NCBI GenBank assembly: GCA_002189035.1
Contig: NEEC01000093.1
Location: 1-41,444 of the forward strand
Direction: 5' to 3'
Origin: Utricularia gibba
Taxonomy: Eukaryota; Streptophyta; Magnoliopsida; Lamiales; Lentibulariaceae
DNA length: 41,444 nucleotides
Part shown: piece after piece, positions 1 through 12,734 of the stretch
Numbering within the stretch: position 1 is the stretch's first letter
Layout: each line of letters opens with the position of its first letter
The notes under the pieces: generated by a model
Databases searched by the model: none
Told to the model about the DNA's origin: nothing
What the model saw: the letters and a program-made list of their open reading frames with translations, nothing else
Position numbers and translations under genes: made by a program

Positions 1-3000
1 TAAGGGGTGGCCTCGCGCAGCCTTCGCCATTGACGCCACATCGTCCAAACGTTTAGAGTCACGCGACACACAGCATACCGTTTCGAAGCTCATTCGAGAC
101 GGTCGTTTTTCGTGTTGGGAGTTCGCCATCCGAGGAAAGTTCGAAGCTCGACGGATGGCCCTATATAAGCCTTGAATGGTGTCACAAAATGGCCTAGCCA
201 TTGGGGACGTTGGGACTCGTTTGCTCGTTTTTATGCGAAAACTAATCTCGGCTTGCGAAACACGCGTGATTCGTTAATATATGTCAAAATCTTGAATTTC
301 GCATCATTCTCATGCGTTTCTCCGAGTGTGCTCGGGCCCTGGGAATTCCTACATTAAGGGGTGGCCTCGCGCAGCCTTCCATTGACGCCAATCGTCCAAA
401 CCGTTTAGAGTCACGCGACACACAGCATACCGTTTCGAAGCTCATTCCGAGACGGTCGTTTTTTCGTGTTGGGAGTTGCCCATCCGAGGAAAGTTCGAAG
501 CTCGAAGGATGGCCTTATATTAGCCTTCAATGGTTTCAGAAATGGTCTAGCCATTGGGGACGTTGGACTCGTTTGCTCGTTTTTATGCGAAAACTAATCT
601 CGGCTTGCGAAACACGCGTGATTCGTTAATATATGTCAAAATCTTGAATTTCGGCATTCTCATGCGTTTCTATGGGTGTGCTCGGGTACTGGGACTTCCT
701 ACACCAAGGGGTGGCCTCGCGCAGCCTTCGCCATTGACGCCACAACTTCCAAACCGTTTAGAGTCACGTGGCACAAAGCATTTCGTTTCGAAGCTCATTC
801 TGAGACGGTCAATTTTCGTGTTGAGAGTTCGCCCATCCGAGGAAAGTTCGAAGCTCGACGGATGGCCCTATATAAGCCTTGAATGGTGTCACAAAATGGC
901 CTAGCCATTGGGGACGTTGGGACTCGTTTGCTCGTTTTTATGCGAAAACTAATCTCGGCTTGCGAAACACGCGTGATTCGTTAATATATGTCAAAATCTT
1001 GAATTTCGCGGCATTCTCATGCGTTTCTACGGGTGTGCTCGGGCCCCGGGACTTCCTACACCAAGGGGTGGCCTCGCGCACCTTCGCCATTGACGCCATC
1101 GTCCAAACCGTTTAGAGTCACACGACACACAGCATACCGTTTCGAAGCTCATTCTGAGACGATCGTTTTTCGTGTTGGGAGTTCGCCCATCCGAGGAAAG
1201 TTCGAAGCTCGACGGATGGCCCTATATAAGCCTTGAATGGTGTCACAAAATGGCCTAGCCATTGGGGACGTTGGGACTCGTTTGCTCGTTTTTATGCGAA
1301 AACTAATCTCGGCTTGCGAAACACGCGTGATTCGTTAATATATGTCAAAATCCTGAATTTCGCGGCATTCTCATGCGTTTCTCCGAGTGTGCTCGGGCCC
1401 TGGGATTCCTACATTAAGGGGTGGCCTCGCGCAGCCTTCGCCATTGACGCCACATCGTCCAAACCTTTTAGAGTCACGCGACACAAAGCATACCGTTTCG
1501 AAGCTCATTCCGAGACGATCGTTTTTCGTGTTGGGAAATCGCCCATCCGAGGAAAGTTCGAAGCTCGACGGATGGCCCTATATAAGCCTTGAATGGTGTC
1601 ACAAAATGGCCTAGCCATTGGGGACGTTGGGACTCGTTTGCTCGTTTTTATGCGAAAACTAATCTCGGCTTGCGAAACACGCGTGATTCGTTAATATATG
1701 TCAAAATCTTGAATTTCGCGCATTCTCATGCGTTTCTCCGAGTGCTCGGGCCCTGGGAATTCCTACATTAAGGGGTGGCCTCACGCAGCCTTCGCAATTG
1801 ACGCCACATCTTCCAAACCGTTTAGAGTCACGTGGCACAAAGCATTTCGTTTCGAAGCTCATTCTGAGACGGTCGTTTTTCGTGTTGGGAGCTTGCCCAT
1901 CCGAGGAAAGTTCGAAGCTCGAAGGATGGCCTTATATTAGCCTTCAATGGTTTTAGAAAGTGGTCTAGCCATTGGGGACATTGCGACTCCTTTGCTCGTT
2001 TTTATGCGAAAACTAATCTCGGCTTCGAAACACGCGTGATTCGTTAATATATGTCAAAATCTTGAATTTCGCGGCATTCTCATGCGTTTCTCCAAGTGTG
2101 CTCGGGCCCTGGGAATTTCTACATTAAGGGTGGCCTCGCGCAGCCTTCGCAATTGACGCCACATCTTCCAAACCGTTTAGAGTCACGTGGCACAAAGCAT
2201 TTCAATTCGAAGCTCATTCTGAGACGATCGTTTTTCGTGTTGGGAGTTCGCCCATCCGAGGAAAGTTCGAAGCTCGACGGATGGCCTATATAAGCCTTGA
2301 ATGGTGTCACAAAATGGCCTAGCCATTGGGGACGTTGGGACTCGTTTGCTCGTTTTTATGCGAAAAGTGATTCTCGGCTTGCGAAACACGCGTGATTCGT
2401 TAATACATGTCAAAATCTTGAATTTCGCGGCATTCTCATGCGTTTCTACGGGTGTGCTCGGGCCCGGGACTTCCTACACAAAGTTGTGGCCTCGCGCAGC
2501 CTTCGCCATTGATGCCACATCGTCCAAACCGTTTAGAGTCACGCGACACACAGCAAACCGTTTCGAAGCTCATTCCGAGACGGTCGTTTTTCGTGTTCGG
2601 AGCTTGCCCATCCGAGGAAAGTTCGAAGCTCGAAGATGGCCTTATATTAGCCTTCAATAGTGTCCAAAATGGCCTAGCCATTGGGACGTTGGGATTCGTT
2701 TGCTCGTTTTTATGCGAAAACTAATCTCGGCTTGCGAAACACGCGTGATTCGTTAATATATGTAAAAATCCTGAATTTCGCATCATTCTCATGCGTTTCT
2801 CCGAGTGTGCTCGGGCCCTGGGAATTCCTACATTAAGGGTGGCCTCGCGCAACCTTCGCCATTGATGCCACATCGTCCAAACCGTTTAGAGTCACACGAC
2901 ACACAGCAACCGTTTCGAAGCTCATTCCAAGACGGTCGTTTTTCGTGTTCGGAGCTTGCCCATCCGAGGAAAGTTCGAAGCTCGAAGATGGCCTATATTA

Positions 3001-6000
3001 GCCTTCAATAGTGTCCCAAAATGGTCTAGCCATTGGGGACATCGCGACTCCTTTGCTCGTTTTTATGCGAAAATTATTCTCGGATTGCGAAACACGCGTG
3101 ATTCGTTAATATATGTCAAAATCTTGAATTTCGCGGCATTCTCATGCGTTTCTACGGGTGTGCTCGGGCCCGGGACTTCCTACACCAAGGGGTGGCCTCG
3201 CGCAGCCTTCGCAATTGACGCCACATCTTTCAAACCGTTTAGAGTCACATGGCACAAAGATACCGTTTCGAAGCTCATTCCGAGACGGTCGTTTTTCGTG
3301 TTGGGAGCTCGCCCATCCGAGGAAAGTTCGAAGCTCGACGGATGGACCTATATAAGCCTTCAATGGTGTCACAAGATGGCCTAGCCATTGGGGACGTTGG
3401 GACTCGTTTGCTCGTTTTATGCGAAAGTGATTCTCGGCTTGCGAAACACGCGTGATTCGTTAGTATATGTCAAAATCTTGAATTTCGCGGCATTCTCATG
3501 CGTTTCTCCGAGTGTGCTCGGGCCTGGGAATTCCTACACCAAGGGGGGGCCTCGCGCAGCTTCGCAATTGACGCCACATCTTCCAAACCGTTTAGAGTCA
3601 CGTGACAAAGCATTTCGTTTCGAAGCTCATTCTGAGACGTCAATTTTCGTGTTGGGAGCTTGCCCATCCGAGGAAAGTTCGAAACTCGAAGGATGCCTTA
3701 TATTAGCCTTCAATGGTGTCACAAAATGGTCTAGCCATTGGGACATCGCGACTCCATTGCCGTTTTTATGCGAAAATTGTTCTCGGATTGCGAAACACGC
3801 GTGATTCGTTAATATATGTCAAAATCTTTAATTTCGCGGCATTCTCATGCGTTTCAACGGTGTGCTCGGCCCTGGGAATTCCTACACAAAGGGTGGCCTC
3901 GCGCAGCCCTCACCATTGACGCCACATTGTCCAAACCGTTTAGATCACGCGACACACAGCATACCGTTTCGAAGCTCATTCTGAGACGATCGTTTTTCGT
4001 GTTGGGAGTTCGCCCATCCGAGGAAAGTTCGAAGCTCGACGGATGGCCCTATATAAGCCTTGAATGGTGTCAAAAATGGCCTAGCCATTGGGACGTTCGG
4101 ACTCGTTTGCTTGTTTTGATGCGAAAGTGATTCTCGGCTTGCAAAACACGCGTAATTCGTTAATATATTTCAAAATCTTGAATTTCGCGGCATTCTCATG
4201 CGTTTCTCCGAGTGTGCTCGGGCCCTGGGAATTCCTACATTAAGGGGTGGCCTCGCGCAGCCTTCGCAATTGACGCCACTTCCAAACCGTTTAGAGTCAC
4301 GGCACAAGCATTTCGTTTCGAAGCTCATTCCGAGACGGTCGTTTTTCGTGTTGGAGCTTGCCCATCCGAGGAAAGTTCGAAGCTCGAAGATGGCCTTATA
4401 TTAGCCTTCAATAGTGTCCAAAATGGCCTAGCCATTGGGGACGTTGGGATTCGTTTGCTCGTTTTATGCGAAAACTAATCTCGGCTTGCGAAACACGCGT
4501 GATTCGTTAATATATGTCAAAATCTTGAATTTCGCGGCATTCTCATGCGTTTCTCCGAGTGTGCTCGGGCCCTGGGAATTCCTACATTAAGGGGTGGCCT
4601 CGCGCAACCTTCGCCATTGACGCCACATCGTCCAAACCGTTTAGAGTCACACGACACACAGCATACCGTTTCGAAGCTCATTCCGAGACGGTCGTTTTTC
4701 GTGTTCGGAGCTTGCCCATCCGAGGAAAGTTCGAAGCTCGAAGATGGCCTTATATTAGCCTTCAATAGTGTCCAAAATGGCCTAGCCATTGGGACGTTGG
4801 GATTCGTTTGCTCGTTTTTATGCGAAAACTAATCTCGGCTTGCGAAACACGCGTGATTCGTTAATATATGTCAAAATCTTGAATTTCGCGGCATTCTCAT
4901 GCGTTTCTCCGAGTGTGCTCGGGCCCTGGGAATTCCTATTAAGGGGTGGCCTCGCGCAGCCTTCGCCATTGACGCCACATCGTCCAAACCGTTTAGAGTC
5001 ACGCGACACACAGCATACCGTTTCGAAGCTCATTCCGAGACGGTCGTTTTTCGTGTTGGGAGCTTGCCCATCCGAGGAAAGTTCGAAGCTCGAAGGATGG
5101 CCTTATATTAGCCTTCAATAGTGTCCCAAAATGGTCTAGCCATTGGGGACATGCGACTCCTTTGCTCGTTTTTATGCGAAAATTATTCTCGGATTGCGAA
5201 ACACGCGTGATTCGTTAATATATGTCAAATCTTGAATTTCGCGGCATTCTCATGCGTTTCTCCGAGTGTGCTCGAGCCCTGGGAATTCCTACATTAAGGG
5301 GTGGCCTCGCGCAGCCTTCGCCATTGACGCCACATCGTCCAAACCGTTTAGAGTCACGCGGCACACAGCTTACCGTTTCGAAGCTAATTCCGAGACGGTC
5401 GTTTTTCGTGTTGAGATCTCGCCCAGCAGAGGAAAGTTTGAAGCTCGAAGGATGGCCTTATATTAGCCTTCAAAGGTGTCACAAAATGGTCTAGCCATTG
5501 GGGTCGTTGCGACTCTTTGCTCGTTTTCATGCGAAAGTTGTTCTCGCTTGCGAAACACGCGTGATTCGTTAATATATGTCAAAATCTCTAATTTCGCGGC
5601 ATTCTCATGCGTTTCTACGGGTGTGCTCGGTCCCTGGGACTTCCTACACCAAGGGGTGGCCTCGCGCAGCCTTCGCCATTGACGCCACATCGTCCAAACC
5701 GTTTAGAGTCACGCAACACACAGCATACCGTTTCGAAACTCATTCTGAGACGATCGTTTTTTCGTGTTGGAAGTTCGCCCATCCGAGGAAAGTTCGAAGC
5801 TCGACGGATGGCCCTATATAAGCCTTAAATGGTGTCACAATATGGCCTAGCCATTGGGGACATCGCGACTCCTTTGCTCGTTTTTATGCGAAAATTATTC
5901 TCGGATTGCGAAACACGCGTGATTCGTTAATATATGTCAAAATCTTGAATTTCGCGGCATTCTCATGCGTTTCTCCGAGTGTGCTCGGGCCCTGGAATTC

Positions 6001-6680
6001 CTACATTAAGGGGTGGCCTCGCGCAGCCTTCGCCATTGACGCCACATCGTCCAAACCTTTTAGAGTCACGCGACACAAAGCATACCATTTCGAAGCTCAT
6101 TCCGAGACGATCGTTTTTCGTGTTGGGAGTTCGCCCATCCGAGGAAAGTTCGAAGCTCGACGGATGGCCCTATATAAGCCTTGAATGGTGTCACAAAATG
6201 GCCTAGCCATTGGGGACGTTGGGATTCGTTTGCTCGTTTTTATGCGAAAACTAATCTCGGCTTCCGAAACACGCGTGATTCGTTAATATATGTCAAAATC
6301 TTGAATTTCGCGGCATTCTCATGCGTTTCTCCGAGTGTGCTCGGGCCCTGGGAATTCCTACATTAAGGGGTGGCCTCGCGCAACCTTCGCCATTGACGCC
6401 ACATCGTCCAAACCGTTTAGAGTCACACGACACACACAGCAACCGTTTCGAAGCTCATTCCAAGACGGTCGTTTTCGTGTTGAGCTTGCCCATCCGACGA
6501 AAGTTCGAAGGTCGAAGGATGGCCTTATATTAGCCTTCAATGGTGTCACAAAATGGTCTAGCCATTGGGGACGTTGCGACTCTTTGCTCGTTTTCATGCG
6601 AAAGTTGTTCTCGGCTTGCGAAACACGCGTGATTCTTTAATGTATGTCAAAATCTTGAATTTCGCGGCATTCTCATGCGT
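1..6680. repeat. Indel-rich satellite sub-block
   Basis: Here the GTGTGCTCGG landmark recurs at about 326, 676, 1033, 1387, 2096, 2452, 2805, 3158, 3512, 3860, 4212 and 4559. The spacing is 347-357 bases instead of a steady 357. The shortening comes from many scattered 1-3 base losses, for example GCGCAGCTTCG for GCGCAGCCTTCG near 3555 and GCCATCGTCC for GCCACATCGTCC near 1096. Substitution differences between neighbours are modest. The block therefore looks like the core monomer with an excess of small deletions. Either the true array carries these indels or the consensus is less well polished here. The deletion-type frame breaks in the genes to the right favour the second reading. Confidence 0.8.
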
Positions 6681-7026
6681 TTCTCCGAGTGTGCTCGAAC
6701 CCTGGACTTTCTAACCAAGGGGTGGCCTCGCGCAGCCTTCGCAATTGACGCCACATCGTCCAAACCGTTTAGAGTCACGCGACACACAGCTTACCGTTTC
6801 GAAGCTGATTCCGAGACGGTCGTTTTTCGTGTTGGGATCTCGCCCAGCGAGGAAAGTTTGAAGCTCGAAGGATGGCCTTATATTAGCCTTCAAGGTGTCA
6901 AAAATGGCCTAGCCATTGGGGACGTTGGGACTCGTTTGCTCGTTTTGATGCGAAAGTGATTCTCGGCTTGCGAAACACGCGTGATTCGTTAAGATATGTC
7001 ACAATCTTGAATTTCGTAGCATTCTT

Positions 7027-7384
7027 ATGCATTTCTCCGAGTGTGCTCGGGCTCTGGGACTTCCTACACCAAGGGGTGGCCTCGCGCAGCCTTCGCCATT
7101 GACGCCACATCTTCAAAACCGTTTACAGTCACGTCGCACAAAGCATACCGTTTCGAAACTTTTTCCGAGACGGTCGTTTTTCGTGTTGGCAGCTCGCCCT
7201 GCCGAGGAAAGTTTGAAGCTCGAAGGATGGCCTTATATTAGTTTTCAACGGTCTCACAAAATGGCCTAGCCATTGGAGACGTTGCGACTCATTTGCTCGT
7301 TTTCATGCAAAAGTTGATCTCGGCTTGCGAGAACACGCGTGATTCTTTAATGTATGTCAAAATCTTGAATTTCACGGCATTCTC
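7027..7384. repeat. Rare monomer variant, recurs at 18086
   Basis: This monomer carries a distinctive set of changes: CAAAACCGTTTACAGTCACG in the middle box, a TCGCACAAAGCATACC segment, and a TTTTTCCGAGACGG segment. It is preceded by the unusual AAGATATGTCACAATCTTG and TTCGTAGCATTCTTATGC. The same combination appears at 18,044-18,442, 11,059 bases (31 monomers) downstream. In both places the next monomer is the CCGAGTGTGCTCGAAC...CTTTCTAACCC type. Shared rare variants with the same neighbour indicate that the two sites descend from one segment. Confidence 0.75.
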
Positions 7385-8098
7385 ATGCGTTTCTCCGAGT
7401 GTGCTCGAACTCTGGGACTTTCTAACCCAAGGGGTGGCCTCGCGCAGCCTTCGCAATTGACGCCACATCGTCCAAACCGTTTAGAGTCACGCGACACACA
7501 GCTTACCGTTTCGAAGCTGATTCCGAGACGGTCGTTTTTCGTGTTGGGATCTCGCCCAGCAGAGGAAAGTTTGAAGCTCGAAGGATGGCCTTATATTAGC
7601 CTTCAAAGGTGTCACAAAATGGTCTAGCCATTGGGGACGTTGCGACTCCTTTGCTCGTTTTCATGCGAAAGTTGTTCTCGGCTTGCGAAACATGCGTGAT
7701 TCGTTAATATATGTCAAAATCTCTAATTTCGCGGCATTCTCATGCGTTTCTACGGGTGTGCTCGGTCCCTGGGACTTCCTACACCAAGGGGTGGCCTCGC
7801 GCACCCTTCGCCATTGACGCCGCATCGTCCAAACCGTTTAGAGTCACGCAACACACAGCATACCGCTTCGAAGCTCATTCCGAGACGGTTGTTTTTTGTG
7901 TTGGGAGCTCGCCCATCCGACGAAAGTTCGAAGGTCGAAGGATGGCCTTATATTAGCCTTGAATGGTGTCAGAAAATGGCCTAGCCATTGGGGACGTTGC
8001 GACTCCTTTGCTCGTTTTTATGCGAAAATTGTTCTCGGATTGCGAAACACGCGAGATTCGTTAATATATGTAAAAATCCTGAATTTCGCGGCATTCTC

Positions 8099-10595
8099 AT
8101 GCATTTCTCCGAGTGTGCTCGAACCCTGGGACTTTCTAACCCAAGGGGTGGCCTCGCGCAGCCTTCGCAATTGACGCCACATCGTCCAAACCGTTTAGAG
8201 TCACGCGACACACAGCTTACCGTTTCGAAGCTGATTCCGACACGATCGTTTTTCGTGTTGGGATCTCGCCCAGCAGAGGAAAGTTTGAAGCTCGAAGGAT
8301 GGCCTTATATTAGCCTTCAAAGGTGTCACAAAATGGCCTAGCCATTAGGGACGTTGCGGCTCCTTTGCTCGTTTCTATGCGAAAATTGTTCTCGGCTTGC
8401 GAAACACGCGTGATTCGTTAATATATGTCAAAATCTTGAATTTCGCGGCATTCTCATGCGTTTCTACGGGTGTGCTCGGGCCCCGGGACTTCCTACACCA
8501 AGGGGTGGCCTCGCGCAGCCTTCGCCTTTCACGCCACATCGTCCAAACCATTTAGAGTCACGCAACACACAGCATACCGTTTCGAAACTCATTCCGAGAC
8601 GGTCGTTTTTCGTGTTGCGAGCTCGCCCATCCGAGGAAAGTTCGAAGGTCGAAGGATGGCCTTATATTAGCCTTCAATGGTGTCACAAAATGGTCTAGCC
8701 ATTGGGGACGTTGCGACTCCTTTGCTCGTTTTCATGCGAAAGGATTTCTCGGCTTGCGAAAGACGCGTGATTCGTTAATATATATCAAAATCTTGAATTT
8801 CGCGGCATTCTCATGCGTTTCTCCGAGTGTGCTCGGGCCCTAGGACTTCCTACACCAAGGGGTGGCCTCGCGCAGCCTTCGCCATTAACGCAACATCGTC
8901 CAAACCGTTTAGAGTCACGTGACACACAACATGCCGTTTCACAGCTCATTCTGAGACGATCGTTTTTCGTGATGGGAGATCGCCCATCCGAGGAAAGTTC
9001 GAAGCTCGACGGATGGCCCTATATAAGCCTTCAATGGTGTCACAAAATGGTCTAGCCATTGGGGACGTTGGGACTCGTTTGCTCATTTTCATGCGAAAGT
9101 GATTCTCGGCTTGCGAAACACGCGTGATTCGTTAATATATGTCAAAATCTCTAATTTCGCGGCATTCTCATGCGTTTCTACGGGTGTGCTCGGTCCCTGG
9201 GACTTCCTACACCAAGGGGTGGCCTCGCGCAGCCTTCGCCATTGACGCCACATCGTCCAAACCGTTTAGAGTCACGCAACACACAGCATACCGCTTCGAA
9301 GCTCATTCCGAGACGGTTGTTTTTTGTGTTGGGAGCTCGCCCATCCGACGAAAGTTCGAAGGTCGAAGGATGGCCTTATATTAGCCTTCAATGGTGTCAC
9401 AAAATGGTCTAGCCATTGGGGACGTTGCGACTCCTTTGCTCGTTTTCATGCGAAAGTTGTTCTCGGCTTGCGAAACACGCGTGATTCTTTAATGTATGTC
9501 AAAATCTTGAATTTCACGGCATTCTCATGCGTTTCTCCGAGTGTGCTCGAACCCTGGGACTTTCTAACCAAGGGGTGGCCTCGCGCAGCCTTCGCCATTG
9601 ACGCAACATCGTCCAAACCGTTTAGAGTCACGTGACACACAACATGCCGTTTCACAGCTCATTCTGAGACGATCGTTTTTCGTGTTGGGAGCTCGCCCAT
9701 CCGAGGAAAGTTCGAAGCTCGATGGATGGCCCTATATAAGCCTTCAATGGTGTCACAAAATGGTCTAGCCATTGGGGACGTTGGGACTCGTTTGCTCATT
9801 TTCATGCGAAAGTGATTCTCGGCTTGCGAAACACGCGTGATTCGTTAATATATGTCAAAATCTCTAATTTCGCGGCATTCTCATGCGTTTCTACGGGTGT
9901 GCTCGGTCCCTGGGACTTCCTACACCAAGGGGTGGCCTCGCGCAGCCTTCGCCATTGACGCCACATCGTCCAAACCGTTTAGAGTCACGCAACACACAGC
10001 ATACCGCTTCGAAGCTCATTCCGAGACGGTTGTTTTTTGTGTTGGGAGCTCGCCCATCCGACGAAAGTTCGAAGGTCGAAGGATGGCCTTATATTAGCCT
10101 TCAATGGTGTCACAAAATGGTCTAGCCATTGGGGACATCGCGACTCCATTGCCCGTTTTTATGCGAAAATTGTTCTCGGATTGCGAAACACGCGTGATTC
10201 GTTAATATATGTCAAAATCTTTAATTTCGCATCATTCTCATGCGTTTCAACGGCTGTGCTCGGGCCCTGGGAATTCCTACACCAAGGGTGGCCTCGCGCA
10301 ACCCTCACCATTGACGCCACATCGTCCAAACTGTTTAGAGTCACGCGACACACAGCATACCGTTTCGAAGCTCATTCTGAGACGATCGTTTATCGTGTTG
10401 GGAGTTCGCCCATCCGAGGAAAGTTCGAAGCTCGACGGATGGCCCTATATAAGCCTTGAATGGTGTCAGAAAATGGCCTAGCCATTGGGGACGTTGCGAC
10501 TCCTTTGCTCGTTTTTATGCGAAAATTGTTCTCGGATTGCGAAACACGCGAGATTCGTTAATATATGTAAAAATCCTGAATTTCGCGGCATTCTC
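8099..10595. repeat. Seven-monomer segment, copy 1 (2,497 bp)
   Basis: I named monomer types by diagnostic variants. This segment reads F (8099), E (8456), A (8813), B (9170), C' (9527), B (9883) and G (10240). F has CATTCTCATGCATTTCTCC and CTTTCTAACCC. E has TCGCCTTTCACGCC. A has GCCATTAACGCAACATCG with GATGGGAGATCG. B has TACCGCTTCGAAG with GGTTGTTTTTTGTG. The same F-E-A-B-C-B order starts again at 10596, a 2,497-base offset. This order shows amplification of multi-monomer blocks rather than single monomers. Confidence 0.8.
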
Positions 10596-12734
10596 ATGCA
10601 TTTCTCCGAGTGTGCTCGAACCCTGGGACTTTCTAACCCAAGGGGTGGCCTCGCGCAGCCTTCGCAATTGACGCCACATCGTCCAAACCGTTTAGAGTCA
10701 CGCGACACACAGCTTACCGTTTCGAAGCTGATTCTGACACGATCGTTTTTCGTGTTGGGATCTCGCCCAGCAGAGGAAAGTTTGAAGCTCGAAGGATGGC
10801 CTTATATTAGCCTTCAAAGGTGTCACAAAATGGCCTAGCCATTAGGGACGTTGCGGCTCCTTTGCTCGTTTTTATGCGAAAATTTTTCTCGGCTTGCGAA
10901 ACACGCGTGATTCGTTAATATATGTCAAAATCTTGAATTTCGCGGCATTCTCATGCGTTTCTACGGGTGTGCTCGGGCCCCGGGACTTCCTACACCAAGG
11001 GGTGGCCTCGCGCAGCCTTCGCCTTTCACGCCACATCGTCCAAACCATTTAGAGTCACGCAACACACAGCATACCGTTTCGAAACTCATTCCGAGACGGT
11101 CGTTTTTCGTGTTGCGAGCTCGCCCATCCGAGGAAAGTTCGAAGGTCGAAGGATGGCCTTATATTAGCCTTCAATGGTGTCACAAAATGGTCTAGCCATT
11201 GGGGACGTTGCGACTCCTTTGCTCGTTTTCATGCGAAAGGATTTCTCGGCTTGCGAAAGACGCGTGATTCGTTAATATATATCAAAATCTTGAATTTCGC
11301 GGCATTCTCATGCGTTTCTCCGAGTGTGCTCGGGCCCTAGGACTTCCTACACCAAGGGGTGGCCTCGCGCAGCCTTCGCCATTAACGCAACATCGTCCAA
11401 ACCGTTTAGAGTCACGTGACACACAACATGCCGTTTCAAGCTCATTCTGAGACGATCGTTTTTCGTGATGGGAGATCGCCCATCCGAGGAAAGTTCGAAG
11501 CTCGACGGATGGCCCTATATAAGCCTTCAATGGTGTCACAAAATGGTCTAGCCATTGGGGACGTTGGGACTCGTTTGCTCATTTTCATGCGAAAGTGATT
11601 CTCGGCTTGCGAAACACGCGTGATTCGTTAATATATGTCAAAATCTCTAATTTCGCGGCATTCTCATGCGTTTCTACGGGTGTGCTCGGTCCCTGGGACT
11701 TCCTACACCAAGGGGTGGCCTCGCGCAGCCTTCGCCATTGACGCCACATCGTCCAAACCGTTTAGAGTCACGCAACACACAGCATACCGCTTCGAAGCTC
11801 ATTCCGAGACGGTTGTTTTTTGTGTTGGGAGCTCGCCCATCCGACGAAAGTTCGAAGGTCGAAGGATGGCCTTATATTAGCCTTCAATGGTGTCACAAAA
11901 TGGTCTAGCCATTGGGGACGTTGCGACTCCTTTGCTCGTTTTCATGCGAAAGTTGTTCTCGGCTTGCGAAACACGCGTGATTCTTTAATGTATGTCAAAA
12001 TCTTGAATTTCACGGCATTCTCATGCGTTTCTCCGAGTGTGCTCGAACCCTGGGACTTTCTAACCCAAGGGGTGGCCTCGCGCAGCCTTCGCCATTGACG
12101 CAACATCGTCCAAACCGTTTAGAGTCACGTGACACACAACATGCCGTTTCACAGCTCATTCTGAGACGATCGTTTTTCGTGTTGGGAGCTCGCCCATCTG
12201 AGGAAAGTTCGAAGCTCGACGGATGGCCCTATATAAGCCTTCAATGGTGTCACAAAATGGTCTAGCCATTGGGGACGTTGGGACTCGTTTGCTCATTTTC
12301 ATGCGAAAGTGATTCTCGGCTTGCGAAACACGCGTGATTCGTTAATATATGTCAAAATCTCTAATTTCGCGGCATTCTCATGCGTTTCTACGGGTGTGCT
12401 CGGTCCCTGGGACTTCCTACACCAAGGGTGGCCTCGCGCAGCCTTCGCCATTGACGCCACATCGTCCAAACCGTTTAGAGTCACGCAACACACAGCATAC
12501 CGCTTCGAAGCTCATTCCGAGACGGTTGTTTTTTGTGTTGGGAGCTCGCCCATCCGACGAAAGTTCGAAGGTCGAAGGATGGCCTTATATTAGCCTTCAA
12601 TGGTGTCACAAAATGGTCTAGCCATTGGGACGTTGCGACTCCTTTGCTCGTTTTCATGCGAAAGGATTTCTCGGCTTGCGAAAGACGCGTGATTCGTTAA
12701 TATATATCAAAATCTTGAATTTCGCGGCATTCTC
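10596..12734. repeat. Six-monomer partial second copy of the 8099 segment
   Basis: Monomers F (10596), E (10953), A (11310), B (11666), C (12023) and B (12379) repeat the order seen from 8099, displaced by 2,497 bases. After the second B the array switches to an A monomer at 12735 instead of the G monomer found at 10240, marking a recombination breakpoint. Differences between copies are few. One is a small deletion in the A monomer, TTTCAAGCTC at 11436 where copy 1 has TTTCACAGCTC. Another is C (CATCTGAGG) versus C' (CATCCGAGG with CGATGGATGG). Confidence 0.75.
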
